Positions 11,643 through 22,720 of a DNA stretch of 64,000 bases are shown here, piece by piece. The DNA comes from Adiantum capillus-veneris. Taxonomy: Eukaryota > Streptophyta > Polypodiopsida > Polypodiales > Pteridaceae. Below the pieces are notes generated by a model that was not told where the DNA came from, ran no database searches, and saw nothing but the letters and a program-made list of their open reading frames with translations. A program made the translations under genes and the position numbers. Location: assembly GCA_014529385.2 (NCBI GenBank), contig CM043949.1, positions 110,325,977 to 110,389,976 on the forward strand. Reading direction: 5' to 3'. Positions within the stretch are counted from its first letter, which is position 1; every line of letters begins with the position of its first letter.

Positions 11643-12628
11643 ATGCACGCATCATCAAGTGTGATCCCCATAATCAGAGATGAAAAGCTTCATGCTGATC
11701 AGATGAAAAACCTTCAAGACTTGCTTGAGACTTGTAAAAATGGTTCTGAATACAGGTCACTTGCACGGTCTCAAATAGATGGGATGATTAAGCTGCATGG
11801 AATAGTGTATTTCGCCAGTACCTTTCACTTTTGGGCAGAGATATTATGACTTTAGTGCCCTCTCACATTTTTTTTGGCTACCTTTTTCTTCATTGGGTTT
11901 TTTCTACTGGCAGTTTGGAGCTTACAAGTTTTCCTTAACTTCTGATTTGTTTTTCTCAAGCAACTGAAGACAATATTTTGAAGAGATATTCCTCCATTCT
12001 TGTAGGATTTTGGAGCATATTTCTCTTTTCTGAATCCCTATCAGCAAGACGCATTGTATAATCTTTACATACAGGTGATTAGACTTCACTTGCTTCTTTT
12101 AGTCATGTAGTGGAATTTTTGAGTGTTATTGAAGAGTTACTTTGCTCAACAGATGGTGGTTTCTGTTCAAGAGAATCTTCAGGTAAAACATTTAAGTGTG
12201 TGCATCTAGGCTCATTATTTTTTCCTTGTAGTAAGGTGCATCTAATGATTTCGGTGCTTTGGGTGTTTTTAGGGTTCTCCTTTAATATGTTGTCCTGAGC
12301 ATATTTGTGAATAGGGTTCTCATGATGAGGGGATTCAGTGGCTTTTCACAGGAAATAACTGTACTTAGTGGTTAAAATGAATGGATTTTTAATGCCTGCA
12401 GCTTGGACTAGAAGTCATTGGAAGTGCCAAGTGGTTGTATGATTTGGTTTGAAATTGAAGTAAGTGTGCAAGGGGGCTTTGTGCTAACGGTTGAAATTAT
12501 TCCCTTTCAAATGTAACTTCTTTTATATAGAGTTGGTCATTTGTTTATGTTTATCTCAGATCTGACCACCTTTGTCTTTGTTTTTTTTTTTGAAGGAGGA
12601 GTTTAGAGATATTTGCGAAGAGACAAGG
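11643..12628 (+). CDS. NNF1: 5' exon group of putative kinetochore NNF1/PMF1-like protein
   Basis: Five candidate exons lie here: 11643-11804, 12006-12074, 12153-12182, 12402-12446 and 12596-12628. Each is a multiple of three, open in the same phase, and bounded by AG/GT. They read RSQIDGMIKLHGI, then DFGAYFSFLNPYQQDALYNL, then MVVSVQENLQ, then an optional LGLEVIGSAKWLYDL, then EEFRDICEETR, with donor GTATGT at the end. From memory the order F..F...(Q)..LY.L.IQ....V.EN, followed by EF...C.ET.V, fits NNF1 of the MIND kinetochore complex, which links centromeric chromatin to NDC80. The 12402-12446 exon has no counterpart in that pattern and may be skipped or false. The first exon is the least certain. 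Continuation is at 47390. Confidence 0.5.
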
Positions 12629-12940
12629 GTATGTCTCTAGTAAACGATCCACTTACTCTCTAGTTGATTGTTTTTGTGGTCAGCCTTCATGGAAATTTGG
12701 TGTTGGTGCTGACATTGCTGGAGAGACCTGTTAGAGTTAGATCTCTTGTTTGTTGGGGGCTCTAGTATCTCCCAAGGGTAGTTTAAGGAATGAGGATTGT
12801 TTTGTGGTTGTGCTCGTTTGTATTTGAGGTATACGTACCTTTTCTGGCGGTATGAGACTCTAACCTTGTGAAACCCCCGGAACAACGGTCCTCATATACA
12901 TGGCTATTTATTGGGTCATGAGGTATCTATGTGGGTCAAG

Positions 12941-13186
12941 TGTGAAGGAATGGATCATAGGCGTGCGTGTGTGCAACGAAGATGGAGGGAGTGCGAGAGA
13001 GAGAGAGAGCACGACACAGGGATGTCGGGTGGAGCTCCCAAATCTCACTGGATGAGCACGCTCTGAGAATCAGTGAGAGCTCCTTATTCTTTGTATGTAT
13101 AAAGAATAAGGAGATAAATGTGGGCGACCGGACACTGGCCGGTGGACACCGCAAAGCACGGTGAGGCACACCGCCTTTACCTAACA
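12941..13186 (-). mobile_element. candidate 3' LTR of a copia relic
   Basis: On the minus strand this segment runs from TGTTAGG to CCTTCACA, about 246 bases, and carries a TATA-like CTTTATACATA near 13095-13104. It is followed on its inner side by a polypurine tract. A matching 5' LTR was not found, so the outer end is tentative. Confidence 0.4.
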
Positions 13187-13198
13187 TTCTCCCACTAA
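13187..13198 (-). promoter_or_regulatory. polypurine tract of the copia relic
   Basis: On the minus strand it reads TTAGTGGGAGAA immediately before the LTR start TGTTAGG, the position expected for plus-strand priming. Confidence 0.45.
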
Positions 13199-13769
13199 AG
13201 GTTGTGTGTCGATAAGTGGTGAGAAGATTAGCCTACGATTAGTATATACAAGAGGTGAGAGAAGATGGTTCTCAATCTATTGCCCACTGGCTCACTCCAA
13301 ACACGTGAGTGCATCTGTAACCGCTCTAGTGGAAATGCAACATGCATACAATAGGGCTAGAGCTACGATGACACTCCTGATGCAGGTATCGAGTGACGAC
13401 CTGCATGGCTCCACAATGCACAATGCTAGTGTCAGTCATTGCACAATTGACAACTCCCACTGCAAATGCACCAACCGCATAAGCAAGATCAAGTCTCGAG
13501 ACCAAAAGGTCAGACATGAGAGACCCGAAAGCCGATGAAACATGCACTATGTGTGCCTACCTATCCTTGTCAGCAACCTCAGTGTCATATGCATCCTCAT
13601 CATGAACCACCTCATTATGCATCACCATGTCAGCATTGTCTGGCAAAGGCATATTTGTTGAGAATGATTGCAAAACCGAAAAATTAGCACCACTGCAATC
13701 ACACATAGCTGTCTGAAGGACAATGTTGCCCTCAAACGTATTAGATGCATTATAGAACAATGCATCGGT

Positions 13770-14837
13770 CTATGGCTCAATTGATGTCACCTCAACTGAT
13801 GACTGACCAAGCTGTGCATCCCCAAAGATACCACTGTCTGCGTGAACGTCACCACAAGACAAATGCACAACCTGCTCTTCATGCAGCACATCCACAAAAG
13901 AGACATGCCTCGTCTCTCGCTCCAAACATGGTTGCAAATACACAGAGACTACACCGCCTTGTGTGTCAGAAATATGCAAAGGGTATACCAGACTACTCCT
14001 AGCACCTCTGGCTATCACCAGTGATCCTCTATGCATTTGAAATGACCGTTCTCCAAGCAGTACACAATGTCTACTATTCTGCAACTTACGCACTGAAATG
14101 AGACTTTGGCGGCTGAGTCTTGGTACATAACGTACATCTCGCAGCGTAAGCAATGCAATGTTAGGCAAGGACATGCATACATCTCCAGCATCCTCTATGT
14201 CATATGCTGAACCATCAACAAATTGTACACAACCAAGTCTCCTACTAGAGAAAGAGCGAAACAAATCACAACGTGGCGTCACATGGAAAACTACATGTTC
14301 GTCTAGTAGAAAACTCGTAGACAATGTGCTATCCCAAGACAGAAAGTAGTCTGAAGGCAAGCTAGACTCAAAAGTGACATGCCCGTCACATGCATACTCT
14401 CTAGCATCTGTCCTCATAGTAGCACCATGCATCTGTCTCTTTCGCTACCTCATATGCCTGAAGCAACGGTGCCTAGTATGCCTATCCTGGCCGCAGTGCC
14501 AACATGTCAATTGCGATCGTGAGCGAGAACCACTTCCAACTTGAAGTGTCTTCATATCCATGCCAAAACTATGGCAAACAATGTTCGAGATCACAAGACT
14601 CTCCCACTCAAGAGCAAACCACTGTCTCAAGCAAAGAAGGTGAGCCGATGCAATATGCATACATATCTGGTAAAATTTTGGCAGAGTCTCCTCTGTAACT
14701 GGAGCAAAAAACTCAACAGTAAATCGCAATGGAGACAACAACAAATGCCCAAATGGCCAATCCGGGAATGTACTCGTTCATACACTGAGCCAAGCCGCTC
14801 TAGCCGGAGTATCACTCAACGGCGCTACAAATGACAT
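13770..14837 (-). pseudogene. copia gag and protease-like region, no integrase or RT
   Basis: A minus-strand frame starts near 14837. It contains one TGA at about 14780, a CCHC zinc knuckle (CWHCGQDRHTRHRC) near 14.47-14.51 kb, an in-frame TAG, then a long open segment from 14432 to 13770. That segment resembles the region after the copia protease active site: DGSAYDIEDAGDV, LRDVRYVPRLSRQSLISVRK and a KL..SRH segment. The expected DSG active site is represented only by WDSTLS, so protease function is doubtful. Integrase, RT and RNase H are absent before the candidate LTR at 13186. The structure resembles gag-only non-autonomous copia elements. Confidence 0.65.
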
Positions 14838-15400
14838 ACATATGTGAGTGAAAAATTGCTACCAAAATATATCAATGAATGAACAATGTGCCAAAAAACC
14901 GTAGCATACACAACTTGTGTAAAAGTGGGAGTCAAAACTCAACCACTATCAAGAGTAACAAGAACTGTACTTGTAGAGTAACATAAGCTTGTGTATAGCT
15001 GAAAAATATGGATTCAAATCAGCCCCAAAACAACCCTAAATTTAGCTCTCAAATAGCTGAAGAAATAGGTCACAACTGTGCCGCAAATTAGCTTACAATT
15101 GAGCCATACATAGGCACCTACAAAGAGGGAACGATGGCTGAAAAATTCAGCTCACAAATGACCCTCAAACTTGCCTGTAAACTTGTCAATGTGAGAGCTA
15201 AGCTCGATCACAAACTATGGCAAGTAAACTCCAGCCACTATCCCACAAAAGCATACACAAAGCAAAAGCTCAAGACACTTGTTGTGTCATAAACCGGTAT
15301 GCAAGCAAAAACACTGCAGAAGATGTCCTCAACTGCAAATGGCAACACCTGTGGGAGTACTAGACTCAACTTGTAGCTGGGAGTTAAAACTGGAAGCTCC
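14838..15400 (-). other. copia leader or non-coding remainder
   Basis: No gene is seen. The motif AGCTGAA(A/G)AAAT and relatives recur three or more times. It probably represents the untranslated leader upstream of the gag start, read on the minus strand. Confidence 0.35.
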
Positions 15401-15515
15401 AAGTGTTGTTATGTTGTGGAGGCTGCACAAACTCCTCTGTCTGTGACTGAAAGAAATCTGTAATCTTCCACTGTCGCTGGATCTCTCTCATTGTGCCCCT
15501 ATTCAAGAGGTCCTA
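15401..15515 (-). mobile_element. LINE family 2, 3' portion left of the chromovirus
   Basis: On the minus strand this stretch resembles 44.88-45.0 kb of the plus-strand LINE family 2 copy (CTTGAT/AAGAGG, GAGAGAGATCC, AGATTTCTTT). It continues the LINE that resumes at 25854 on the other side of element A. The left limit is unclear. Confidence 0.5.
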
Positions 15516-17092
15516 TGTCATGGGGACGTGACAATTGTTAACTATGTCACGAGGATGTGGCAACTGCTAACTTTAGTTGTTGGTTTCTTTCCAATGGGTT
15601 TTGTTTTATTTTTGAGACCCTCTTCTTGAAGTAGCAAACGGTCGGACATTGTATGGCCAATGTAAACGGTAGTTTCACCCACAGATGGGTAGTGGTCGGC
15701 ATTGGAATTCGTATGGTAAGAGGATGTCTAGGCTCAGAGCAAGATCATATAGGTCCCCCCATCGCACTTAGCAAGTTGGTAGATACTAGGAAGTGAACTC
15801 AATAAAGGCCTAAAGTCAAGGTGTGACTACCAACAGAAAGTATCTGACAGTTGGGCCACATTGCACTTTTGGATGCGGTCCCAATGAGGATAGATGGTCA
15901 GATGACCACAGAGAGCCCAACGGAATCATTTCCTAAAATTTAGGGAACTGCTATTTTGGGCCGTGAAACGTGTTCGCGTCATTACCTCCGGTATGACGAG
16001 GGGAACATTTTACAACTTTGCCGCGAAGTCAACTGGGCGACCAGTTGGGAGATTTTTAAGCGGTGAACCCGAAACGGGAAAATGCTTGTAAATGCGCCAA
16101 GTGGCACATTTCTGTGCACTTGCCTCACAAAGGAAGAGTTGGCGCTGAATTTTAAGCTGAGAGGAGCCTCATTTTGCATCTGTCTCACAGGTTAAGAGCT
16201 ATGGAGTGCTTCCTTTCCCCCTTACGTACACTGTGGTGCTAGAAGTGATGCCTTGCACGCTATGCACTGCTCTCTCTCTCTCTCTCCCCTACGTGCAATA
16301 TGTTATGTCCCACTAGTGGGCTTTTCATTTGACCAATGTACACTTATGTGGGTTCATGCGCGATTGCCGAGGCAAGAGCCTCTTGCACAGGTATTGGATT
16401 AGCTAGCGGCTAATCCCCCGCAGGTACAGGTGAATTCAGAGAGGTTTCATGTCAGAAATCTCGTCCGATTCAAAGGGCAAGTAGCCCTACAGGTGCGAGA
16501 GCTCAAGGTCTTGCTACACATGCGACCGGCACGCGAAACGGGGCCCAAAACAGGGAATTACAGCCTGCTGTGTATTTTTTCAGGTTTAGGGTTTCGGCCC
16601 TAAACAGACCCTAATACCCCCAAGAGGTTCGGGGACGCGAGGGGACCGCTGTACAGGTGAATTGGCGCATTTTCGGGGCAGAAAACAGATAATTCAGCGT
16701 GCTGTAGATTCTCGCCAGGTTTTGCAAAGTGTCCGTATGCATCGGGAAAGTCACCTATTGCGTGGGGATACTGACTGTGAAGCGTCCTAGTACAGTTATG
16801 TTGCCGAAATCGGGCCAGAATAGGTGTTTCTTAGCCTAGATTGTGCGAGGCAGCTCGTAGGAGATCGTAGGTTTTATTCCCTCTGTTAAAGAATAAAGAA
16901 ATATCGAAAGGGGCGCCAATTATGGGGCCTACAGGTTGTCCGCGTCTGCTCGGAGCATTCTAGCTTCCGAGCCGTGTGTGTACTTAGGTGTTAATCTCCG
17001 TTACAGGTTACCTTTGCAAAGTGCTCTGTGTGTGTTTAAAGTAAAGAATTTCGGGTGAAAGCCAACGCCTACCGCCCCACGGGCCGGTTTCA
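15516..17092 (+). repeat. 5' LTR of element A
   Basis: Runs from TGTCATGGGGACGTG to GGGCCGGTTTCA, with TG..CA ends. It carries an 11-base segment (around TTCCTAAAAT, 15.93 kb) that the 3' copy lacks, and a small CT tract near 16.27 kb. Confidence 0.92.
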
Positions 17093-17107
17093 TGGTTCCA
17101 TTGCCGG
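17093..17107 (+). promoter_or_regulatory. primer binding site of element A
   Basis: TGGTTCCATTGCCGG directly follows the LTR. From memory it is one base away from the complement of a plant tRNA-Glu 3' end. Element B has a related site (TGGTTCCATCGACGG). Confidence 0.65.
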
Positions 17108-18333
17108 ATATCAATCACTTTTTCCTTAAAGAGTGAGCTTGGATTGTTTTGGGTAAAGACAGAGTGCAGGAATGCGGGATTACACTATGGCCGACAAGGG
17201 GAAGGGCACTATGGAAGAGGGTTCCTCTTCAAAGGACAGGCAAGAGATCCCTATGGTTTTCGAGATTGGCGAGAGCTCACGGCCACGTCAGTCTGTACCT
17301 CCTGTCAATGTGAATGTCTCTCCAGTAGTACAGGGCTTTATGATTGGGCAACTTGAGGATGATGCGTTCAAGGCTCAATTAGTTGCCTCTGTGAATGTCT
17401 TTTTGCAGCTGGTGTAGAATCCAAGGTTTATGGAGTTCTTGCAAGCGCCACCAGTGCAACAACAAAATAGGCAACCTGTGCCGCGTACGGAGCTTGTTGA
17501 TGCTCAAGCCCAAGTACTTCATGCGGCTCAGGAGGATAGGGAATACTCGCATGTTGCGGAGTCAGGGGCTCCAAAACAGGTTCCTTCTGTGCTTGAACAG
17601 GTGGCTAGAACGCCTATTCCACAGGTTATGCCAGTTCAGCCTGCCACCTTTCAGAGCTAGCATGCTGTCTTGAATGGACAGGGAACTGGATACTAGGCTA
17701 TGCACTCAGTTTTTCCACCACCCACGGTACATCCTGGGTATTTCGGCGGAGTATGGCTGGTTATGCGCCTAGAAGTCAGCCGTACATGCCAAGAACAGTG
17801 TTCGAGGGTATGCAAGGCATCATGCCAAACCCCATGTATGGTAGTATCGGCATGCAGTAAGGTTTTCACTGCAACGAGGGCCAGTTTGGGGTGCCACAGG
17901 GTCATTTTGGCATGGCTGGTTTTTCTGGACAGCAGCCAGATATCGCACCTCTAACGCAAAATGTGAATGGCCAAGATGTGCCGATCATGCCTACTACAGT
18001 GCCTATGTTGCAGACCATTCCCTATGACAACTTGCGGGCACTAGAGAAGCCGAAGGCTTACAAAGAAGGTGGTGCAGCTGTAAAGTTCAGTACCTTCAGT
18101 GGTTTCGAGGATAAGACGAAGGCTCTTACCTTCCTCCAATAGTTTGATACAACATATGCAAGAGGGAATTTTACAGAGGCCTTGAAAGTCAGGAAAGCTA
18201 TCACTTTCTTAAAGGACAATGCGCTTACATGGTAGACGACATTGTCAATGCAAGGACAGGCACCCGCCACTTGGGTTTACTTCAAGCAAATGTTTGCATC
18301 TGCTTGGCTATCAAACGAATTTGAAGCCGACGT

Positions 18334-20076
18334 TGGTGCAGCCAAAGTTGGTCCGCGCTATAAAGTGTTTTATGCAGTGCAAAGAGTGCTAACAGGTGCA
18401 TGGTAGAGGGCTAAAGCCAGTGTGGGAGACCTCAGCAGGACAGTGGCAACGAAAATGCATGCTTAAAGTGTTTTTTTAGGCCAGGGGGCCTCTGAAGTGG
18501 GCTGATTGGGACGGCAGGTCAAAGTGTTCGAGATGCGTGGAATGTGCCCCAAAATGTGGTATTCAAGATGCTCTAGAAGCTCGTCCAAACGGCTCGTCAA
18601 ACAGGGCTTCGATGTGAAAGATATGCCAGTCCGAAGTTAGAAGGCTTCGCAAGTCCCAACGGACAGAGCAGGTACAGACAGGTGGTGAAAAATGGGATCA
18701 ATGGATACACGTGTAAAGCTCAAGCTGTGGAGCATGCCGGTCTTTTCGGTTCGCCATTCGGAGCTTAGACGGACAAGTTATGGCCTGTGGAATGTTTGTA
18801 GGGGGTCGGGTACGTGCTCACCGGGCCACGTTAGTAAGTGCGCCGACATAAGTTTTTTTGAGCTCGCCAAGGTTCTGGAAAGTTGCGTGCGACATGGAGA
18901 GTCAGCCGAAATTTATGGCTCGCCGATTGGAGTCGAACGCATCATGGTATGTCCAATTTAGGTTGGCGGACAATCGAAACGGAGGCGAATCAGTTTTTTT
19001 CCCCACTTTTGCGACCTGATGTTCGAGGGTGTGAATTGATCGAAAGCGGCAAAATTTTTGGAGTTTGGAGTTGGCGGGGGTGTGGCTTGGTAAGAAGGTG
19101 CTTCAACGAACCTGTGCATGTGGAGCACCGACGGCATGCGAATCAAGTGCTAAGAGCCCCTTGTTTGTAAATTCAACGGAAAAAGCTTGGCTGGACTTGG
19201 AAAAAGGGAAAGAAAATTAACTCATAAGGCGGGGGGGAAAAGAACAAAGTGAAGGCTTAGAAAGAGGGCAGTGGTGCCTGGCTTCACTGCCAAAAAAGGA
19301 ATTTTTTTTCTTTGGCCTTGAAAAAAAAGAGGGAAGAAAGGGAAAGAAGGCAGGCAGCGTTCTTCGACAAAGGAGGGCTTTCTTTTTTTCCTTTGGCTTG
19401 GGGAGAAGGAGGAAGGGAAAGAGAAGAGGCTTTTTGTGCACGTGCGCTCGGCGATCGAAGCCAGCACGCAAGGTGTAGGTCCGTGAAGTGGCTCGAAAGA
19501 GCGAGGGATTTGCAAAAGAAGAAGCCAGCGAGGGCTGCCAAGAGAGGGGGCTTCTGTCGAAGTGAAGCTAGAAGAGAATGTTCCGGTCGAGGCATGTGCC
19601 GATGGAGTCGAGTGGCGAGGGAGGTGTGTGCCCCTCTGTATGAAGCGGCGATGGCCATGGTGCAGCCAAGAGCAGACTACATGGGTCTTGTACATGTGTT
19701 TTTGGTTTGAAGGAGAAGCTATCATTAGCGATTTTGGCGTCGTCTTTCCCTCCTTCCCCCCTTTCTTCTTTGCTCGTCTCTAGGATGTGTGGTGCCGGTG
19801 TGTGAGCGTGTGCGCCCCCCGGGCCCCCTGTGTGTGTGAGAGAAAGAGAGAGAGGTGTTGAATTGTGAAAGTGCGAGAAGCGGGCAAGGTCGGTGTGGTA
19901 GCTGTCTGAGGATTGTGCAACGCGTGTGTGTGTCGGGCGAAGTGCAGGCGAGGCCCTGCTAGTGTGAATCGTCTTTTTTGAAGGTGTTTTCGAGAGGACA
20001 GGGGTGCTGTGAATACCTTGAGCTATATAGGGGCAGCTGTTTGTGTGTCGGGTGTGTTCCCCATTCCCCCTCTCCA
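18334..20076 (+). mobile_element. solo LTR nested in gag of element A
   Basis: The insert runs from TGGTGCAGCC to CCCCCTCTCCA (TG..CA ends), flanked on both sides by ACGT. Joining the flanks with one ACGT makes the gag reading continue without a frame change. It contains no pol or gag sequence, so it fits an LTR left after recombination between two LTRs. A TATA-like AGCTATATAGG at 20021-20031 suits a plus-strand promoter. I find no second copy of this family in the window. Confidence 0.75.
20024..20029 (+). promoter_or_regulatory. TATA-like box of the nested LTR
   Basis: TATATA in the context GAGCTATATAGGGG, about 50 bases before the LTR end. Prediction from motif only. Confidence 0.3.
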
Positions 20077-20690
20077 ACGTCATGACAGATTGGCACCAGC
20101 GTACTTCAGCTTCGTGCAAGAGCTTGCTGGAGTACAATAGGAGGTTTTGTAAAGCGTTACTCTCAGTGACCTCCTACAGATTTGTGCCATTGACAGAGCA
20201 GATAGAGAAGTACTGTTGTGGATTGCCTAAAGGGCTTCGCGATTACTGTACAAAGAACAAAGTGGCTACCCTCACTTAGCTTATGGAAGTTGCGAACACT
20301 GGTCTTGCCTTGTTGAAAGGAGAGGACAGTGGATTTCCGAGCAGCGACAAAGGAGGGCAGCAAAAGAAAAATTCAGCGAAGAAGCCCTTTGTGAAAACGG
20401 CTCCTGATGCGTCACAGGGGTCAGAAAAGGCCATCAAAGACAAGGATTCAGCTGGGACTTTTGGAGCGCAAGCAAAGAAACAGAAAAGGAAGCCTTTTGT
20501 GCGCAAGTCGCTCGAGGAAAAGAAGGTTCTGATGGTTGAGAACAAATGCTTTATATGCGAGCAGCTTGGTCACTTTTCTATCAATTGTCCACAAAGGAAA
20601 AGACCAGCTGACTCAGAGGATAAAGAAGACCAGAAAGGCAAGAAGCTTAAACCCACGGCAGGTTTAGTGCCAGACATGGTGGGTGATAGG

Positions 20691-20990
20691 CCCAACACAG
20701 ATGCCAGTGAGTTATACAGGGCATGGGGTAAAGTTAGGGATCAGACGGCACTCATCTTCTTTGATCCAGGTGCCAAAGCCAACGTTATCTCACCAGAGTT
20801 AGCTATGAAGCTGGGCATCAGAGCTGAAGAGATGGGGTACACAGCAGAGGCAGGGTTGGCATGTCCTGGCCACTCAGAGTGTGTTACTCCCATCATTGGA
20901 AAGCTGCGTCTGCATATTTAGTTGTATGTGGACACATAAGAGTTCTATATCATGCCGTTGGAAGGTTGTGACGCCTTGTTGGGGATCCCG
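20691..20990 (+). pseudogene. aspartic protease domain of element A
   Basis: The gag-pol frame continues into ALIFFDPGAKANVI (about 20.75 kb), the position of the retropepsin D-S/T-G motif, then LAMKLGI. TAG at 20919 and TAA at 20937 interrupt it before [18 protein letters not shown], the usual C-terminal ALLGIPW-type signature. The active site reads DPG rather than DSG or DTG, which would be expected to impair cleavage. Confidence 0.75.
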
Positions 20991-22560
20991 TGGATGTTCC
21001 GAGTGCATGGAGTCTTGGATGCCTACAACAAAAAGATCAATGTACAGCATAGGGGCAAAACTCACATCTTGGATGTAAAGCTTAAAGGAGAGTCAGTCCC
21101 TATTGTATTTGCTTCTGTTATCACTTCTGTAATAAAGAATCATCTTTCTGTGTACTTGATTTTTGCACGTGATGTCTCAGATAGTGATCAATCAAATTTA
21201 TCTGTGTTAGATAAAGAAAGGTCAGCATTTTTGCAAAAGTTTAGTGACTGTTTTTTTGATTCATTACCGTCACAATTGCCGCGAGAGAGACCTGAGGACC
21301 ATCGGATAGATTTGGTGCCAGGGTGTAGCCCACCAAATAGACCTCCCTACAAGGTTAGTGCGGCGCAGCAGAAAGAGATTATGGGCCAGGTTGAAGAGTT
21401 ATTAGAGAAAGGGCTGATTCAGCCTAGTTCTTCATCCTTTTGCTCCCCAGTGCTCCTAGTGCAGAAGAAGGATGGCTCATGGCGCATGTGTAGTGACTAC
21501 CGTGCGTTGAATAAGAATACCATCAAGAATAGGTTTCCTATTCCTAGAATTGATGATATTCTCGATCGTTTAGAGGGTGCTGCAATTATCAGCAGGATAG
21601 ACCTTAAGAGTGGGTACCATCAGATTCGTATAAGACCAGAGGATGTGCACAAGACTGCTTTTTAGAACGACATTTGGTCTTTATGAGTTTCTAGTGATGC
21701 CGTTTGGGCTAACAAATGCTCCTGCCACGTTCAACAGAATGATGGATCGGATTTTCCGCTTGCATCAACAGTTTGTTGGAACGTTCTTCGATGACATGAT
21801 AGTGTATTCGAAGAATGAAGAGGAGCATAGGCGTCACTTGACCATTGTGTTCGAAGAGCTGCGCAGTCACATGTTACTTGTCAATCGTAAGAAAAGTAAA
21901 TTCTTCCTCGAAGAGATTCACTTTCTGGGCCACATAGTCGCAAAGGATGGTGTTAGAATGGATCCCGCAAAGGTCGAAGCTATCAAGACATGGCCAGACT
22001 TGAAGACTGTGCACGATGTCAGAAGCTTCTTGGGATTGTGTTCCTACTATAGAAGGTTTATCAGAAATTTTGCAGAGATAGCATCGCCTCTTCACGCTTT
22101 GCAAAAGAAAGAGATCACTTTCAGATGGACCCAAAAAGAGATTTCAGCTTTTAGTCTCTTAAAGGAAAAGTTGACTTCAGATCCATTTATTGTTTTGCCA
22201 GATCTCAGGAAGTCATTTGTGGTCCAGTGTGACGCATGTGGCAGTAGCATCTGAGCAATGCTAATGCAAGATGGACGGGTAGTAGCTTATGAAAGCCGAA
22301 TTTTGCAAGGGCCAGAGAGGACTATGCAAGTCTATGAGAAAGAGCTCTTGGCCGTGATTCATGCGCTTTCTAGCTGGAAGCACTACCTCTTAGGTGTCGA
22401 TTTTGTTGTCCAAACAGATCATCAGACCTTGCGATACTTCTTGACACAGTCAAAGTTATCCGAAAAGCATATGCGATGGGCAAACATTCTTTCCATGTTC
22501 CACTTCCAGATTATGCATGTGGAAGGCAAGAAGAATGTTGTAGCTGATGCGTTATCAAGA
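20991..22560 (+). pseudogene. reverse transcriptase and RNase H of element A
   Basis: RT starts near [14 protein letters not shown] and runs through [36 protein letters not shown] and [13 protein letters not shown] one-base insertion in a T run near 21.66 kb shifts the frame. The reading resumes at [20 protein letters not shown] and the catalytic region FVGTFFDDMIVYSK, where both aspartates are kept but FFDD replaces the usual Y-L-DD. The connection ends with FLGLCSYYRRFI. RNase H follows with QCDACG, a TGA at 22252, YEKELLAVIHAL, TDHQTLRYFLTQ and NVVADALSRK. These motifs are diagnostic for Ty3/gypsy. The product is not translatable as one protein. Confidence 0.92.
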
Positions 22561-22720
22561 AAGCCACAAATTTTAGCTGTGTCAATTCCTTATCATCATG
22601 AGTTAGATGACATGAAGGAACAGTATACTGCTGATGAAGATTTTGCAAGGATCTTTGAACAGCTACAAGAGGGGCAACATCATGAGCACTACCTCCTCAG
22701 AGATGGTTTTATGATGATGC

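Larger units (their letters stand above)
17172..20690 (+). pseudogene. gag of element A, split by a solo LTR
   Basis: ATG candidates at 17172 and 17187 open a frame reading MADKGKGTMEEGSSS. TAG stops interrupt it at 17415, 17658, 18140, 18232 and 20277, and there is a frameshift between 17.66 and 17.89 kb. The capsid region reads KFSTFSGFEDKTKALTFLQ, with WVYFKQMFASAW near 18.27 kb. A 1743-base insertion follows EAD-V at 18333; after it the frame resumes as MTDWHQRTS and LLEYNRRF, then GLPKGLRDYC. A CCHC knuckle (CFICEQLGHFSINC) lies at about 20.55-20.59 kb. It would package element RNA, but the gene is dead. Confidence 0.85.

Noticed and set aside
16900-16960. Possible coding or RNA signal in GGGGCGCCAATTATGGGGCC
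   Set aside because: It is an LTR block repeated at 25.68 kb and, inverted, in the LTRs of element B.
19222-20137. Long minus-strand open frames in the 18.3-20.1 kb insert
   Set aside because: Several overlapping frames, no motif, low-complexity Ser/Pro/Lys content; the segment is better explained as an LTR.
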